Origin: Sphaerimonospora thailandensis
Lineage (GTDB): Bacteria; Actinomycetota; Actinomycetes; Streptosporangiales; Streptosporangiaceae
Assembly (NCBI RefSeq): GCF_016863115.1
Contig: NZ_BOOG01000016.1
Coordinates: forward strand, 62,001-126,000
DNA length: 64,000 bases
Direction: 5' to 3'
Position numbers and translations under genes: made by a program. Shown piece after piece: positions 37,885 through 46,878 of the stretch. Numbering within the stretch: position 1 is the first letter of the stretch; every line of letters begins with the position of its first letter. The notes beneath the pieces are model-generated. The model did no database searches, was not told the origin of the DNA, and saw only the letters and a program-made list of their open reading frames with translations.

Positions 37885-38418
37885 ATGCCCAAGCCCACCA
37901 AGGGCGCCCGTCTCGGCGGCAGCCCGGCGCACGAGCGGCTGATCCTGGCGAACCTCGCCACCCAGCTGTTCCAGCACGGCCGGATCCGCACCACCGAGGC
38001 CAAGGCCAAGCGTCTCCGCCCGCTCGCGGAGAAGCTGATCACCAAGGCGAAGAAGGGCGACATCCACAACCGGCGCCAGGTGCTGACCGTCGTCCGGGAC
38101 AAGAGCGTCGTCCACCACCTCTTCACCGAGATCGCGCCGACGTTCGCCGAGCGTCCCGGTGGCTACACCCGGATCACCAAGCTCGGTCCGCGCCGTGGCG
38201 ACGCCGCGCCGATGGCCGTCATCGAGCTGGTGAGCGAGCCGATGAACGCGGTCCGCGTCGGGCGTACGGCTCCCGCCGAGGCGGCAGAGGCGGCCGAGCA
38301 GGGCCAGACGGAGGCGCCGGCTCAGGAGAGCGCCGCTCAGGAGGCACCGGAGGCCGCCGTCGCGGAGTCCGCTGAGGCCGCCGTACCCGCCGAGGGCAGC
38401 GGAGAGACCAAGGCCTGA
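37885..38418 (+). CDS. rplQ: 50S ribosomal protein L17 with Ala/Glu-rich tail
   Basis: L17 sits near the tunnel exit. The 177-residue protein has the family core ([41 protein letters not shown]) for about 120 residues, then an acidic Ala/Glu/Gln-rich tail of about 55 residues. Many bacterial L17 proteins lack this tail. A strong terminator follows 15 bases after the stop. Confidence 0.95.
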   Translation: MPKPTKGARLGGSPAHERLILANLATQLFQHGRIRTTEAKAKRLRPLAEKLITKAKKGDIHNRRQVLTVVRDKSVVHHLFTEIAPTFAERPGGYTRITKLGPRRGDAAPMAVIELVSEPMNAVRVGRTAPAEAAEAAEQGQTEAPAQESAAQEAPEAAVAESAEAAVPAEGSGETKA

Positions 38419-38433
38419 TTTGCGGCATGGTGC

Positions 38434-38472
38434 GCGGACCCAGTTTCCCCTCGGGAAACTGGGTCCGCTTTT
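38434..38472 (+). terminator. Strong terminator after rplQ
   Basis: A perfect 16-bp stem (38434-38449 with 38453-38468), loop CTC, is followed by TTTTCGTT. Confidence 0.95.
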
Positions 38473-38502
38473 CGTTGTACGGCTGCCTGAGGGAGGAGCT
38501 TC

Positions 38503-39405
38503 GTGGATCGAGACGTACGGCTGAGGCTGGACCTGGGCTATGACGGCACCGAGTTCTCCGGATGGGCCAAGCAACCCGGACGGCGCACCGTCCAGGGCGA
38601 GTTGGAGGACGCCTTCGGCCGGATCCTGCGACTGGAGGTCCCGCCCGCGCTGACCGTCGCCGGCCGCACCGACGCGGGAGTCCACGCCCGTGGCCAGGTC
38701 GCGCACGTGGACGTCCCCATGTCCGCGTTGGCCGCGGTCGGCATGCGCCAGTCGGCAGCTCCCCACGGCATGGCCCAGGGAGGGAGCGAGGCGTCCACCG
38801 GTTCGGCCGCGGGGGCGGCCGCCGGCTTGATCAGGAGGCTGGCCGGTGTGTTACCGCCAGATGTCCGGGTTCATGCCGTCTCCGTCGCTCCTGAGGGCTT
38901 CGACGCCCGGTTCTCCGCGCTTTCCCGCCGGTACGGCTACCGCGTGTGCGACGCGCCCGGGGGCGTCGATCCCCTGCGCCGCCGCGAGGTGCTCTGGCAC
39001 AGCCGTCCGCTGGACGTCGAACTCATGAACGCGGCGGCCGTCCGGTTGCTGGGGGAGCACGACTTCGCCGCCTTCTGCAAGCGCCGTGAGGGCGCCACCA
39101 CGATCCGTGAGCTGCGGCGGCTCGACCTGGACCGGGGAGCCGACGGGATCATCCTCGCGACCGTGGCGGCCGACGCGTTCTGCCACTCGATGGTCAGGGC
39201 TCTGGTGGGCTCCCTGCTGGTGGTCGGAGAGGGCAGGCGGCCGGTCGGGTGGCCGGGGGAGGTGCTGGGCAGAGCCGTACGCGACTCGGGCGTGCATGTC
39301 GCGCCCGCGCACGGCCTGACGCTGGAGGAGGTGCGCTATCCGGCCGAGGCCGAGTTGGCCCGGCGCGCCCTGCAGACGCGCCGGGTCCGCACGCTCAGCC
39401 GGTGA
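38503..39405 (+). CDS. truA: tRNA pseudouridine synthase A
   Basis: TruA makes pseudouridine at tRNA positions 38-40. The 300-residue protein has the catalytic-Asp motif [17 protein letters not shown] and [10 protein letters not shown], plus [19 protein letters not shown] in the C-terminal part. Between about residues 77 and 113 it has an Ala/Gly/Ser-rich insertion not seen in E. coli TruA. The GTG start follows GGAGG. The next gene, on the opposite strand, overlaps its end by 11 bases. Confidence 0.93.
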   Translation: MDRDVRLRLDLGYDGTEFSGWAKQPGRRTVQGELEDAFGRILRLEVPPALTVAGRTDAGVHARGQVAHVDVPMSALAAVGMRQSAAPHGMAQGGSEASTGSAAGAAAGLIRRLAGVLPPDVRVHAVSVAPEGFDARFSALSRRYGYRVCDAPGGVDPLRRREVLWHSRPLDVELMNAAAVRLLGEHDFAAFCKRREGATTIRELRRLDLDRGADGIILATVAADAFCHSMVRALVGSLLVVGEGRRPVGWPGEVLGRAVRDSGVHVAPAHGLTLEEVRYPAEAELARRALQTRRVRTLSR

Positions 39406-41245
39406 CGCGCTTTTCGATCACCTTGGCGGTGTGATCGCGGAAGGCTCCGCTGATCGGCCCCAGGGTCTTGTCCTTGTCATCAGGGGTGTGACCGTCGGCG
39501 TAGGTGGCGTAGCTGAAGACGACGTAGCGCCCCCACACCATGCCGGCCGCGTAGCCGCCGGAGATCGAGACCCGGTCGGCGCGGCTGGCCCGGCTGCCGT
39601 CGAGACCGCGGAACCACACGTTGCCGCCGAGGTCCTTGGCCTGGTCGACGGCGAGCGCGGCCTCCTTGGAGGGGAGCACGGCGATGCCCGTCGTGACGGC
39701 GTACTCCCGCTTGCCGTCCACATAGGTGGCGCGAACCACGCGCCGGCACTGGTGCTGCTCGAGGGCCCTGGCGAAGGCACCGGCGGCTGCGCGCTCGCAC
39801 TTCTCGGTGATGCCGACCTTCACTCGCCGGTATGTGCGCCCGGCGAGGGTGATCTTCTGCTCGGGGAACGTTTCGGAGACGGTCAGCGTCCGCGGGTCGG
39901 TCGTCTCGGAGTCCAGGATCGCGGAGGCGGCGCCGGTCTGCTGGGGGAAGGCGGTCGCGTCGGGATCCGGGGCGGAGGCGTCCGTGGTGGGAGCGACGGT
40001 GGCTCCCGCCGTCCCGCCGTTCGCGGAGCCGCCCGGCTGGTCGGCGTAGGCGAAGTAGGCCGCCGTGCCGATCGCGCCGATCACGACCACGGAGCAGGCG
40101 GTGAGCAGCACCTTCCGCAGGCCGCCGCCCCCGCCGTCGGTCGTGGCGGCCCCCGGGGATCCGTTGCCCGGCCCGCCCGGCACGCCCCGTGTGGCCTCCG
40201 ACGGCGGCACGGCCGGTCCGAACCCCGGTGGCGGGGACGGCTTGCCGGCCCGGGCCGGCGTCACCGGGGTAAAGGCGAACGGCGTCGAGTCGGGTGCCGG
40301 GGAGCCGGACGGGAGCCCCTGCTGGGACACCGCTGGAGGCGGCATGGGCCCAGCGGGGGGTGCTGCGGCGGGAATCGGTCCTGGGGGCGTCTGGAGGGAT
40401 GTCTGGGGCCGCACCTCTCGCGGGGCATCGGACGGCGCTCCTCCCCCCGCAGGGAGCGCCCGCGTCTCCGGCGTCTCCCGCGGCGCGGGGACGCCGATCG
40501 GCATGCCGTCCGTGCTGTGTGCGGGCTCATGCGCGGATCCGGTGCCGGCAGCGTCGGCGGCGATCTGCGAGGGGGCCATGTCGGTCGGCTGGCGGGCCGG
40601 GGCCCCGTCCGGTGGCGGGACCTGCGCCTGTGGCGGCCCGGCCGATGTCGCCTCGGCCCCGCGCTGCGGGTGCCTCTGGTCGTCCCCGTGCGAAGTGGGT
40701 GGCGGCGAAGTGGGCGGCGGGGAAGGGGGCGGCGGCCATGGGGCGCCGAACGGACGGGTGACGGCGGCGGTGGGCGCGCCGGGCCAGGCGGCGGGCGACG
40801 GATGGTCGGGCTCACCCGGCAGCCGGGGCGGCCACGCGGGAAACTCGGGGGGACCCGGCATACGGAAGCGCGCGGTGTCGTCGGGTTGCGGGGTTTCGGG
40901 GGGCTGTGGGGTTTCGGGCGGCTGAGGAGACTGCCCGTACGGTCGTTGGTCCCCCTGCGTCGGGGCACCTCCGTAGATCGGCTGATATCCCTGTGCTTCC
41001 TGACGCCAGTACGCCTGATGATGCCCCGGGGCCTGGGCCTGGACATGGCCGTAGGTCCAAGTGGTATCGACAGTGCCGTGCTCATTTGGGCTGCCCGCAA
41101 TGCCGGGGGCTCCCGGAGCGTCTGCCGGCGCCTGGCCGAAGCTCGGCGGTGGCATGGGCGGCGCCGCCGAGCCCTCGGCGTCGGACTCGCGGCGAGTCCA
41201 CGCCGGGTCGTTTTCGTGCTCGGAACCGGAATCCTGGCCACGCAT
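39395..41245 (-). CDS. Proline-rich membrane protein with exported C-terminal domain (paralogue A)
   Basis: A 616-residue protein of unknown function. Residues 1-375 are cytosolic, low-complexity and very rich in Pro, Gly, Ala and Gln. One transmembrane helix (about 376-400) follows, then an exported domain of about 215 residues. That domain has two close cysteines (EKCERAAAG and EQHQCRRVV), likely a disulphide, and ends near [19 protein letters not shown]. The same exported domain occurs in the next gene. The product could sense or bind something at the surface; no catalytic motif is recognisable. The ATG has no ribosome-binding site, but a -10-like box lies 10 bases upstream. Confidence 0.78.
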   Translation of the reverse strand: MRGQDSGSEHENDPAWTRRESDAEGSAAPPMPPPSFGQAPADAPGAPGIAGSPNEHGTVDTTWTYGHVQAQAPGHHQAYWRQEAQGYQPIYGGAPTQGDQRPYGQSPQPPETPQPPETPQPDDTARFRMPGPPEFPAWPPRLPGEPDHPSPAAWPGAPTAAVTRPFGAPWPPPPSPPPTSPPPTSHGDDQRHPQRGAEATSAGPPQAQVPPPDGAPARQPTDMAPSQIAADAAGTGSAHEPAHSTDGMPIGVPAPRETPETRALPAGGGAPSDAPREVRPQTSLQTPPGPIPAAAPPAGPMPPPAVSQQGLPSGSPAPDSTPFAFTPVTPARAGKPSPPPGFGPAVPPSEATRGVPGGPGNGSPGAATTDGGGGGLRKVLLTACSVVVIGAIGTAAYFAYADQPGGSANGGTAGATVAPTTDASAPDPDATAFPQQTGAASAILDSETTDPRTLTVSETFPEQKITLAGRTYRRVKVGITEKCERAAAGAFARALEQHQCRRVVRATYVDGKREYAVTTGIAVLPSKEAALAVDQAKDLGGNVWFRGLDGSRASRADRVSISGGYAAGMVWGRYVVFSYATYADGHTPDDKDKTLGPISGAFRDHTAKVIEKRVTG

Positions 41246-41254
41246 ACGCGGAAG

Positions 41255-41260
41255 CGTATA
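41255..41260 (-). promoter_or_regulatory. -10-like box implying a near-leaderless transcript (paralogue A)
   Basis: On the minus strand TATACG ends 9 bases before the ATG at 41245, so transcription would begin within a few bases of the start codon. It is part of an ATACGC/GCGTAT inverted repeat (41244-41259). No clear -35 was found. Confidence 0.35.
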
Positions 41261-41365
41261 GGCGCACGCGAGATCGACGTGCCGCTATGGGCGTTTCCGT
41301 ATCTGCCCCGGCGGCGGCCCGCCCCCCGCTTCCATCGCCCAGAACGACGCGTCGACCGGCCGGTT

Positions 41366-42439
41366 TCAGGTGCGGCGACCCGTCAGCGAGCGGTGCTCCA
41401 GGGCCGGGAAGACGGTTTTGTCAGCGATGTCCGCGGCGGCTTGATACAGCAGCTTCTGCTCGGCCTTGGTGGGCTTGTGGCCATCCTTGAACTGGAACCA
41501 CAGCAGAACCGCGTAGTGGCCGTACGCCCAGCCGCCGGCGTACGCATCCCCGGCGCCGCCCAGGTGCTTGGTGGCGTCGTCCTTGCCGGGCAGGGGCTTG
41601 AGGTAGTCAGTGCGCTGGGCGCCCCCGCCCGCCGAGGTGACCTTCTTGGCGTGGGCCGAGGTCGTGAGGTTGGCCACGCCCACCGTGCCGATGATCGTGC
41701 CCTTCGCGTCGGCGAAGCTCGCCCGGATGAGCTGGGTGCACCTGCCCGCCTTGAGCGCTTTCTGGATCTTCGCGCCGGAGACCCCGTCGGTGCAGGTCTT
41801 CTCCTTGCGGCGCACGGTCATGACATACGCCCGTCCGCTCCTGCCGAACTTCTTGTCGCCGAAGACCTCCCCGAGGGTCAGGGGCATCTTGTCGGTGGCC
41901 CGCGAGCCGGCGAAGCCGTACTTGCCCTTGGGCGCCTCCGGCACCTGGAGCGTCGGCGTGGGCAGGGCGCGCGGCGCCGGCGGCTTCTCGCTGCGCGCCG
42001 CGACCCACAGCCCGAGGAAGAGCGCCCCGATCAGGGCCAGCAGGGCGCAGCCGAGCACGACTGGGCGACGCCACAGGGGAGCCGGAGCGTACGGATCCCA
42101 TTCCGGCCCCCCGTACTGGGGTGAGGACGTGCGTTCCGGCAGCGGTCGGTCGGCGGCCGCCGCCTGGTCCGGCTGTTCTCGGCGCCGGCCGGCGTACGGC
42201 GAGCTCTCGCCGGGTTCCTCCTGCCCGGCTTCCGGCGGTCCGCCGTCCCGGCTCTGCCACGGCGTCTCGTAGGGATTGCCATAGGGGTTCTCCCGAGACG
42301 CGCCGTACGGGGAGGCGTTGCCGTACGGGGAGGTGCCCTGTGGACTCGGCGGAGGCGGTGACGATGGTGCAGGCGGTGACGATGGCGCAGGCGGTGCAGG
42401 CGGCTGGCGGGGTGTTAGCGGATCGCCGGGGTAACCCAT
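41366..42439 (-). CDS. Proline-rich membrane protein with exported C-terminal domain (paralogue B)
   Basis: A 357-residue protein built like its downstream neighbour: a Pro/Ser/Tyr-rich cytosolic part (1-120, with repeats such as PYGNASPYG), one transmembrane helix (about 122-147) and an exported domain. Shared features are the cysteine pair (EKTCTDG and AGRCTQLIRASFAD), a GVANLTTSAHAKK strand and WAYGHYAVLLWFQFKDGHKPT, which matches [19 protein letters not shown] in paralogue A. Sequence divergence is high, so the duplication is old or fast evolving. Function unknown. The start ATG overlaps the predicted transcription start. Confidence 0.78.
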   Translation of the reverse strand: MGYPGDPLTPRQPPAPPAPSSPPAPSSPPPPSPQGTSPYGNASPYGASRENPYGNPYETPWQSRDGGPPEAGQEEPGESSPYAGRRREQPDQAAAADRPLPERTSSPQYGGPEWDPYAPAPLWRRPVVLGCALLALIGALFLGLWVAARSEKPPAPRALPTPTLQVPEAPKGKYGFAGSRATDKMPLTLGEVFGDKKFGRSGRAYVMTVRRKEKTCTDGVSGAKIQKALKAGRCTQLIRASFADAKGTIIGTVGVANLTTSAHAKKVTSAGGGAQRTDYLKPLPGKDDATKHLGGAGDAYAGGWAYGHYAVLLWFQFKDGHKPTKAEQKLLYQAAADIADKTVFPALEHRSLTGRRT

Positions 42440-42445
42440 GCCCCG

Positions 42446-42451
42446 AGATTA
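42446..42451 (-). promoter_or_regulatory. -10 box placing the transcript start at the ATG (paralogue B)
   Basis: TAATCT on the minus strand, a perfect TAnnnT, ends 6 bases before the ATG at 42439. The expected start base coincides with the A of ATG: a leaderless mRNA. No -35 match is evident. Confidence 0.45.
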
Positions 42452-42479
42452 GTCGGCTGGCCGGACACGGGAGGAACGG

Positions 42480-43271
42480 TCAGGAATAACCGAAGTCCTC
42501 GGTCCACCAGGGGCCGCCCGGCCCCATGTTCACCCCGACGCCGGTCGCGACCAGGCGGCAGTTGAGGATGGTCGTCCGGTCCTGGCGGTCGGCCATCCAG
42601 CCTCGTACGACTTCCTGGGCGGTCTGGTAGCCACGGGCGATGATCTCCGCGCCGCTGTTGGTGTATCCGGCCGCGGCCATGCGGTCCCAGGGCGTGGCGC
42701 CGTTCGGGGAAGAATGATCGAAATGGTTGGCGGCCGCCATCTCGGCCGAGTGGGCGCGGGCGGACCTGACCAGACGGCGGTCCATCCGCAACGGCGCGCA
42801 GCCGCGCCTGGCACGCTCGGCATTGACCAGTCGTACGACCTGCCGCTCCAGCGAGGGGAAGACGTCCGAGCCGACGCCGCCGTCGGCCGTCCCACCGGTG
42901 TTCTCCCGGCCGAGCGTGCTCCACAGCGGACTCCCGCCATCCGAGCCGTCGATCATGTTGGAGGGGCGGCGCGGTCGCGAGCGGGGAGTCGGAGAGGCCT
43001 TGGCCGCCTGCCCTGTCCTGGGCGTGTCGGTGCGCATCACGTGGTCGAGCGGCGGGCGGTCCTTTGAGGGAGCGGGCGGGGCGCTCTCCACCGGGGTGGG
43101 GGAGGGAGCCTGGTTGCGCAGATAGACGTCGTCCATGTCCTCTCTGGGCGAGGTCACCCGGCCGATGACTACGCCGATCAGCAGGATCGCCGTTGAGCAC
43201 GCGAGCAGACCCAAAAGAGTCCCGCGCCGGGGCGTCCGTTGGGTATGCCGGTTGTGAGGGGGCTGCCACAT
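42480..43271 (-). CDS. Membrane-anchored CAP-domain (SCP-like) protein
   Basis: A 263-residue protein with a basic start, one transmembrane helix (about 20-38) and a Pro/Ser/Arg-rich linker, then a C-terminal CAP domain (about 135-263). Motifs are RLVNAERARRGCAPLRMD, ARAHSAEMAAANHFDHSSP and GVNMGPGGPWWTEDFG. The His/Glu pair (AHSAEMA; HFDHSS) of bacterial CAP proteins is present. Two cysteines (GCAPL; NCRLVA) may pair. Such proteins are secreted or surface proteins of mostly unknown role. It lies upstream of the two proline-rich genes on the same strand, but each has its own start signal. Confidence 0.85.
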   Translation of the reverse strand: MWQPPHNRHTQRTPRRGTLLGLLACSTAILLIGVVIGRVTSPREDMDDVYLRNQAPSPTPVESAPPAPSKDRPPLDHVMRTDTPRTGQAAKASPTPRSRPRRPSNMIDGSDGGSPLWSTLGRENTGGTADGGVGSDVFPSLERQVVRLVNAERARRGCAPLRMDRRLVRSARAHSAEMAAANHFDHSSPNGATPWDRMAAAGYTNSGAEIIARGYQTAQEVVRGWMADRQDRTTILNCRLVATGVGVNMGPGGPWWTEDFGYS

Positions 43272-43281
43272 ACCGCAGTCA

Positions 43282-43287
43282 AATATA
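43282..43287 (-). promoter_or_regulatory. -10 box close to the CAP gene start
   Basis: TATATT on the minus strand ends 10 bases before the ATG at 43271; TTACCT 18 bases further upstream (43306-43311) is a fair -35. The leader would be only about 4 bases, so the mRNA is nearly leaderless. Confidence 0.45.
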
Positions 43288-43388
43288 GGGATGTCGGGGA
43301 GAGGGAGGTAAGTGTCGGCAGATATGGATTTGATGAACGTTCAAAAGCCGTCCTGCCGACGGCTGAGCCCGGTGCCCGGGCTGCTGTT

Positions 43389-43417
43389 TTGACCGGGGGT
43401 CGGGAGGCCGGTAGTCT
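43389..43417 (+). promoter_or_regulatory. rplM-rpsI(-glmM) promoter
   Basis: TTGACC (43389-43394), 17 bp, TAGTCT (43412-43417): near consensus. The predicted start is near 43424, about 143 bases before rplM. Confidence 0.75.
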
Positions 43418-43566
43418 GCTAGTTCGTTGTGTGTGGATCGGTCTGCTCGATCGCGGACCGGTGCACGGCGCGTCCGGCGTCTTCTCCCGTACATGTGGAG
43501 ACGGAGGTTGTGTCGTGCCTGCGCAACCTACCGAGTGTTCACATCCCGACAGAAGGCAGCACTGCC

Positions 43567-44010
43567 GTGCGCACGTTCTCACCGAAGCCCAACGACGTCG
43601 AGCGTCAGTGGTACGTCATCGACGCCACCGACGTCGTGCTCGGCCGGCTGGCCAGTCAGGTAGCGACCCTGCTCCGTGGCAAGCACAAGCCGATCTTCGC
43701 TCCGCATGTCGACACCGGTGACTTCGTCGTCGTCGTCAACGCCGACAAGGTCGCACTGTCCGGCAACAAGCTTCAGCAGAAGAAGGCCTACCGCCACTCG
43801 GGCTACCCCGGCGGTCTCCGTGCCGTCACCTACGGCGAGCTCATGGAGAAGCGTCCCGACCGGGCCGTGGAGAAGGCGGTCCGCGGCATGCTGCCCAAGA
43901 ACTCGCTCGGCCGGAAGATGGCGAAGAAGCTCAAGGTCTACGCCGGCCCCGAGCACCCGCACCAGGCCCAGCAGCCGGTGCCGTACCAGATCACCCAGAT
44001 CGCCCAGTAA
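43567..44010 (+). CDS. rplM: 50S ribosomal protein L13
   Basis: L13 is an early 50S assembly protein. The 147-residue protein starts [19 protein letters not shown], has [18 protein letters not shown] and [23 protein letters not shown] 43567 follows AAGG; the upstream frame extension lies in the leader after the promoter. Confidence 0.96.
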   Translation: MRTFSPKPNDVERQWYVIDATDVVLGRLASQVATLLRGKHKPIFAPHVDTGDFVVVVNADKVALSGNKLQQKKAYRHSGYPGGLRAVTYGELMEKRPDRAVEKAVRGMLPKNSLGRKMAKKLKVYAGPEHPHQAQQPVPYQITQIAQ

Positions 44011-44040
44011 TCGCCGAGCCAGGAAAGTTAGAGGAGAGCC

Positions 44041-44562
44041 GTGGCCGAGCCCACCGGTATCGAGACGCTCGTCGAGGGCGAGCCGGAAGAAATCTCCTCG
44101 GAGGAGTTCCCCTCCGAGTACACCACTGAGTCCGCTCCCGCCGACGACGCCGCCGTTCGCCAGCCCATCACCACCGGCAACTCGTACGGCACCGGCCGCC
44201 GCAAGCAGGCCATCGCCCGAGTCCGGATCGTGCCGGGCACCGGCAAGTGGACCATCAACGGGCGTTCGCTCGACGCCTACTTCCCGAACAAGGTCCACCA
44301 GCAGATCGTCAACGAGCCGTTCGTCGTGCTCGGCGCCGAGGACGCGTTCGACGTCATCGCGCGCATCGACGGCGGCGGCGTGACCGGCCAGGCCGGTGCG
44401 CTGCGCATGGGGCTGGCCCGCGCGCTCGCCCTGCTGGACGTCGAGGTCAACCGCCCGCCGCTGAAGAAGGCCGGCTTCCTCACCCGTGACGCCCGCGCCA
44501 CGGAGCGGAAGAAGTACGGTCTCAAGAAGGCCCGCAAGGCTCCGCAGTACAGCAAGCGCTAG
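44041..44562 (+). CDS. rpsI: 30S ribosomal protein S9 with acidic N-terminal extension
   Basis: S9 reaches the P-site tRNA with its C-terminal tail. The 173-residue protein has a Glu/Ser/Pro-rich extension of about 45 residues before the core [18 protein letters not shown]. The end [12 protein letters not shown] supplies the tRNA-contact Lys-Arg tail. The GTG start follows GAGGAGAG. It pairs with rplM as usual. Confidence 0.96.
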   Translation: MAEPTGIETLVEGEPEEISSEEFPSEYTTESAPADDAAVRQPITTGNSYGTGRRKQAIARVRIVPGTGKWTINGRSLDAYFPNKVHQQIVNEPFVVLGAEDAFDVIARIDGGGVTGQAGALRMGLARALALLDVEVNRPPLKKAGFLTRDARATERKKYGLKKARKAPQYSKR

Positions 44563-44567
44563 CAGCA

Positions 44568-45953
44568 GTGTCTCTGGAGCCAGCAGGCGCCTCCTTGAGG
44601 GGACGCCTCTTCGGCACCGACGGGGTACGTGGGGTCGCGGGTCGCGACCTCACAGCCGAGCTGGCCATGGATCTGTCCGTGGCCGCGGCGCACGTCCTCG
44701 GCGATGCCGGGGCTTTCCACGCCAGCGTCGGGCGGCGCGGCCGCCCGATCGCCGTCGTAGGCCGGGACCCGCGAGCCTCGGGGGAGTTCCTCGAGGCCGC
44801 CGTGGTCGCCGGCCTCGCGTCGTCAGGCGTGGACGTGCTCCGGCTCGGCGTGCTGCCCACCCCGGCGGTCGCGTACCTCACCTCAGCGCTGGGGGCTGAC
44901 CTCGGGGTCATGCTTTCCGCTTCGCACAACCCCGCGCCCGACAACGGGATCAAGTTCTTCACACGTGGCGGGTACAAGCTGCCCGACGCGGTTGAGAACG
45001 AGATCGAACGTCGGCTCGGGGAGAAATGGGACCGCCCGATCGGTGCGTCCGTCGGCCGTGTCCGGGACGCGTACGGCGAGGCCGACCGATATGTCTCGCA
45101 CCTGCTGACCACGCTGCCGCACCGTCTCGACGGTTTGCGCGTCGTCGTCGACTGCGCGCACGGGGCGGCGCACATGGTCGCCCCGGAGGCGCTGCTGCGC
45201 GCCGGCGCCGAGGTGGAGACCATCGGGGCGGCTCCGGACGGTCTGAACATCAACGACGGGGCGGGCTCCACCCACCTGGACGCCCTGAAGGAGGTCGTCG
45301 TCAAGCGCGGCGCCGACCTCGGGGTCGCCTACGACGGAGACGCGGACCGGTGCCTGGCGGTGACCGGCTCCGGCGAGGAGATCGACGGCGACCAGATCAT
45401 GGCGATCCTGGCCCTGGCCATGCATGCCGACGGCCGCCTGGCCGGCGACACCGTCGTCGCGACCGTGATGTCCAATCTGGGCTTCAAGATCGCATTGCGG
45501 AACGCGGGCCTGACCATGGTGGAGACCGCGGTCGGCGACCGGTACGTCCTGGAGGCCATGCAGGAGGGCGGCTACAACCTGGGCGGTGAGCAGTCGGGCC
45601 ATGTGATCATGCGTGATCACGCCACCACCGGTGACGGCCTGCTCACCTCGCTCCAACTGATCGCCGAGGTGGCGAGGTCGGGGCGTTCCCTGGCCGAACT
45701 GGCCACGGTGATGACCAAGATGCCGCAGGTGCTGGTCAACGTCCGTGACGTGACGAAGTCGAAGGCGTCGGCGCCCGAGCTCCGGGCCGCGGTCGAGAAG
45801 GCCGAGGCCGAGCTGGGAGACGCCGGCCGGGTGCTGCTGCGGCCGAGCGGAACCGAGCCCATCATCCGCGTCATGGTCGAGGCCGAGTCGCACGACCGGG
45901 CCGCCGCCGTGGCGGACCATCTCGCCCAGGTCGTCCGTACGGTCTGCGGCTGA
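44568..45953 (+). CDS. glmM: Phosphoglucosamine mutase
   Basis: GlmM converts glucosamine-6-phosphate to glucosamine-1-phosphate for peptidoglycan precursors. The 461-residue protein has [10 protein letters not shown] near the start, the phosphoserine loop [12 protein letters not shown] with Ser119 as the phosphorylated residue, the metal loop AYDGDADRC and the C-terminal phosphate-binding [17 protein letters not shown] 44568 begins 5 bases after rpsI without a clear ribosome-binding site, which suggests coupling; TTG 44595 is another option. The rpsI-glmM link is common in actinobacteria. Confidence 0.94.
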   Translation: MSLEPAGASLRGRLFGTDGVRGVAGRDLTAELAMDLSVAAAHVLGDAGAFHASVGRRGRPIAVVGRDPRASGEFLEAAVVAGLASSGVDVLRLGVLPTPAVAYLTSALGADLGVMLSASHNPAPDNGIKFFTRGGYKLPDAVENEIERRLGEKWDRPIGASVGRVRDAYGEADRYVSHLLTTLPHRLDGLRVVVDCAHGAAHMVAPEALLRAGAEVETIGAAPDGLNINDGAGSTHLDALKEVVVKRGADLGVAYDGDADRCLAVTGSGEEIDGDQIMAILALAMHADGRLAGDTVVATVMSNLGFKIALRNAGLTMVETAVGDRYVLEAMQEGGYNLGGEQSGHVIMRDHATTGDGLLTSLQLIAEVARSGRSLAELATVMTKMPQVLVNVRDVTKSKASAPELRAAVEKAEAELGDAGRVLLRPSGTEPIIRVMVEAESHDRAAAVADHLAQVVRTVCG

Positions 45954-45978
45954 CCGCTCCCACGCGCTGGAGCGAACC

Positions 45979-46006
45979 AGGGCCGTCCGGATCACCGGGC
46001 GGCCCT
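45979..46006. terminator. Bidirectional terminator between glmM and purC
   Basis: A 12-bp stem (45979-45990 with 45995-46006, one G-T pair), loop ATCA, lies between convergent genes: 25 bases after the glmM stop and 20 bases after the purC stop. TCGTCTTC follows on the plus strand. Confidence 0.75.
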
Positions 46007-46026
46007 TCGTCTTCATGCCAGGGCTT

Positions 46027-46857
46027 CTACCAGGATTGTCCGGTGATGCGTTCGTAGGCCTCGATGTAGCGGGCTCGGGTCGCGTCGACGACCTCCTGGG
46101 GGACCTCCGGAGCCGGAGAGGTCCTGTCCCAACCCGTGCCGGTCGCCCAGTCTCGGACGTACTGTTTGTCGAACGCGAACTGGGGGCCGCCCGGCTGCCA
46201 GTCGTCCAGCGGCCAGAACCGTGAGGAGTCGGGGGTGAGGACCTCGTCTCCGAGCACGAGCCTGCCGTCGGCGTCCCGGCCGAACTCCAGCTTGGTGTCC
46301 GCGATGATGACGCCGCGCCCGCGGGCGATCTCCGCACCGCGCCGGTAGATCTCCATCGTGATCCGGCGGAGCTCCTCGGCGACGTCCGAGCCCTCCTGCT
46401 CCATCACATCGTCGAACGTGATGAACTCGTCATGCGCCCCGAGCTGGGCCTTCGTCGTGGGCGTGAAGATCGGTTCGGGAAGCCGCGATCCCTCCACGAG
46501 CCCGGCCGGCAGCGGCACGCCGGAAACCGAACCGTCGCGTTCGTACTCCTTCAGCCCCAGGCCCGCCAGGTAGCCGCGGGCGATGCACTCGACCGGGATC
46601 ATGTCGAGCCTGCGGCACCGTACGGCACGGCCCGCGAACTCCGCCGGCACGTCCGTCGCGGAGATGAAGTGGTTCGGCACGATGTCCGCGAGTTGTTCGA
46701 ACCACCACAGCGAGAGCCGCGTGAGGACCTTGCCCTTGTCCGGGATGGGCGTAGGCAAGATCACGTCATATACGGACACCCGGTCCGACGCGACGAGGAT
46801 GATGTCTCCACGATCCTCGTAAACGTCCCGGACCTTCCCCGAATGGATCAGCTTCAC
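46027..46857 (-). CDS. purC: Phosphoribosylaminoimidazole-succinocarboxamide synthase
   Basis: PurC joins CAIR and aspartate with ATP in purine synthesis. The 276-residue protein has SGKVRDVYE at the start, the signature IPVECIARGYLAG, IADTKLEFG and DSSRFWP. The GTG start follows AGGAAG at 7 bases. It begins 21 bases after lysS and is probably cotranscribed with it. Confidence 0.96.
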   Translation of the reverse strand: MKLIHSGKVRDVYEDRGDIILVASDRVSVYDVILPTPIPDKGKVLTRLSLWWFEQLADIVPNHFISATDVPAEFAGRAVRCRRLDMIPVECIARGYLAGLGLKEYERDGSVSGVPLPAGLVEGSRLPEPIFTPTTKAQLGAHDEFITFDDVMEQEGSDVAEELRRITMEIYRRGAEIARGRGVIIADTKLEFGRDADGRLVLGDEVLTPDSSRFWPLDDWQPGGPQFAFDKQYVRDWATGTGWDRTSPAPEVPQEVVDATRARYIEAYERITGQSW

Positions 46858-46878
46858 TGTTGTGCTTCCTGTGGATCG

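Noticed and set aside
39431-42124. 897-codon plus-strand frame opposite the proline-rich genes
   Set aside because: Both strands are open here because of extreme GC content. The minus-strand frames have a proper transmembrane helix and a shared domain, so they are preferred.
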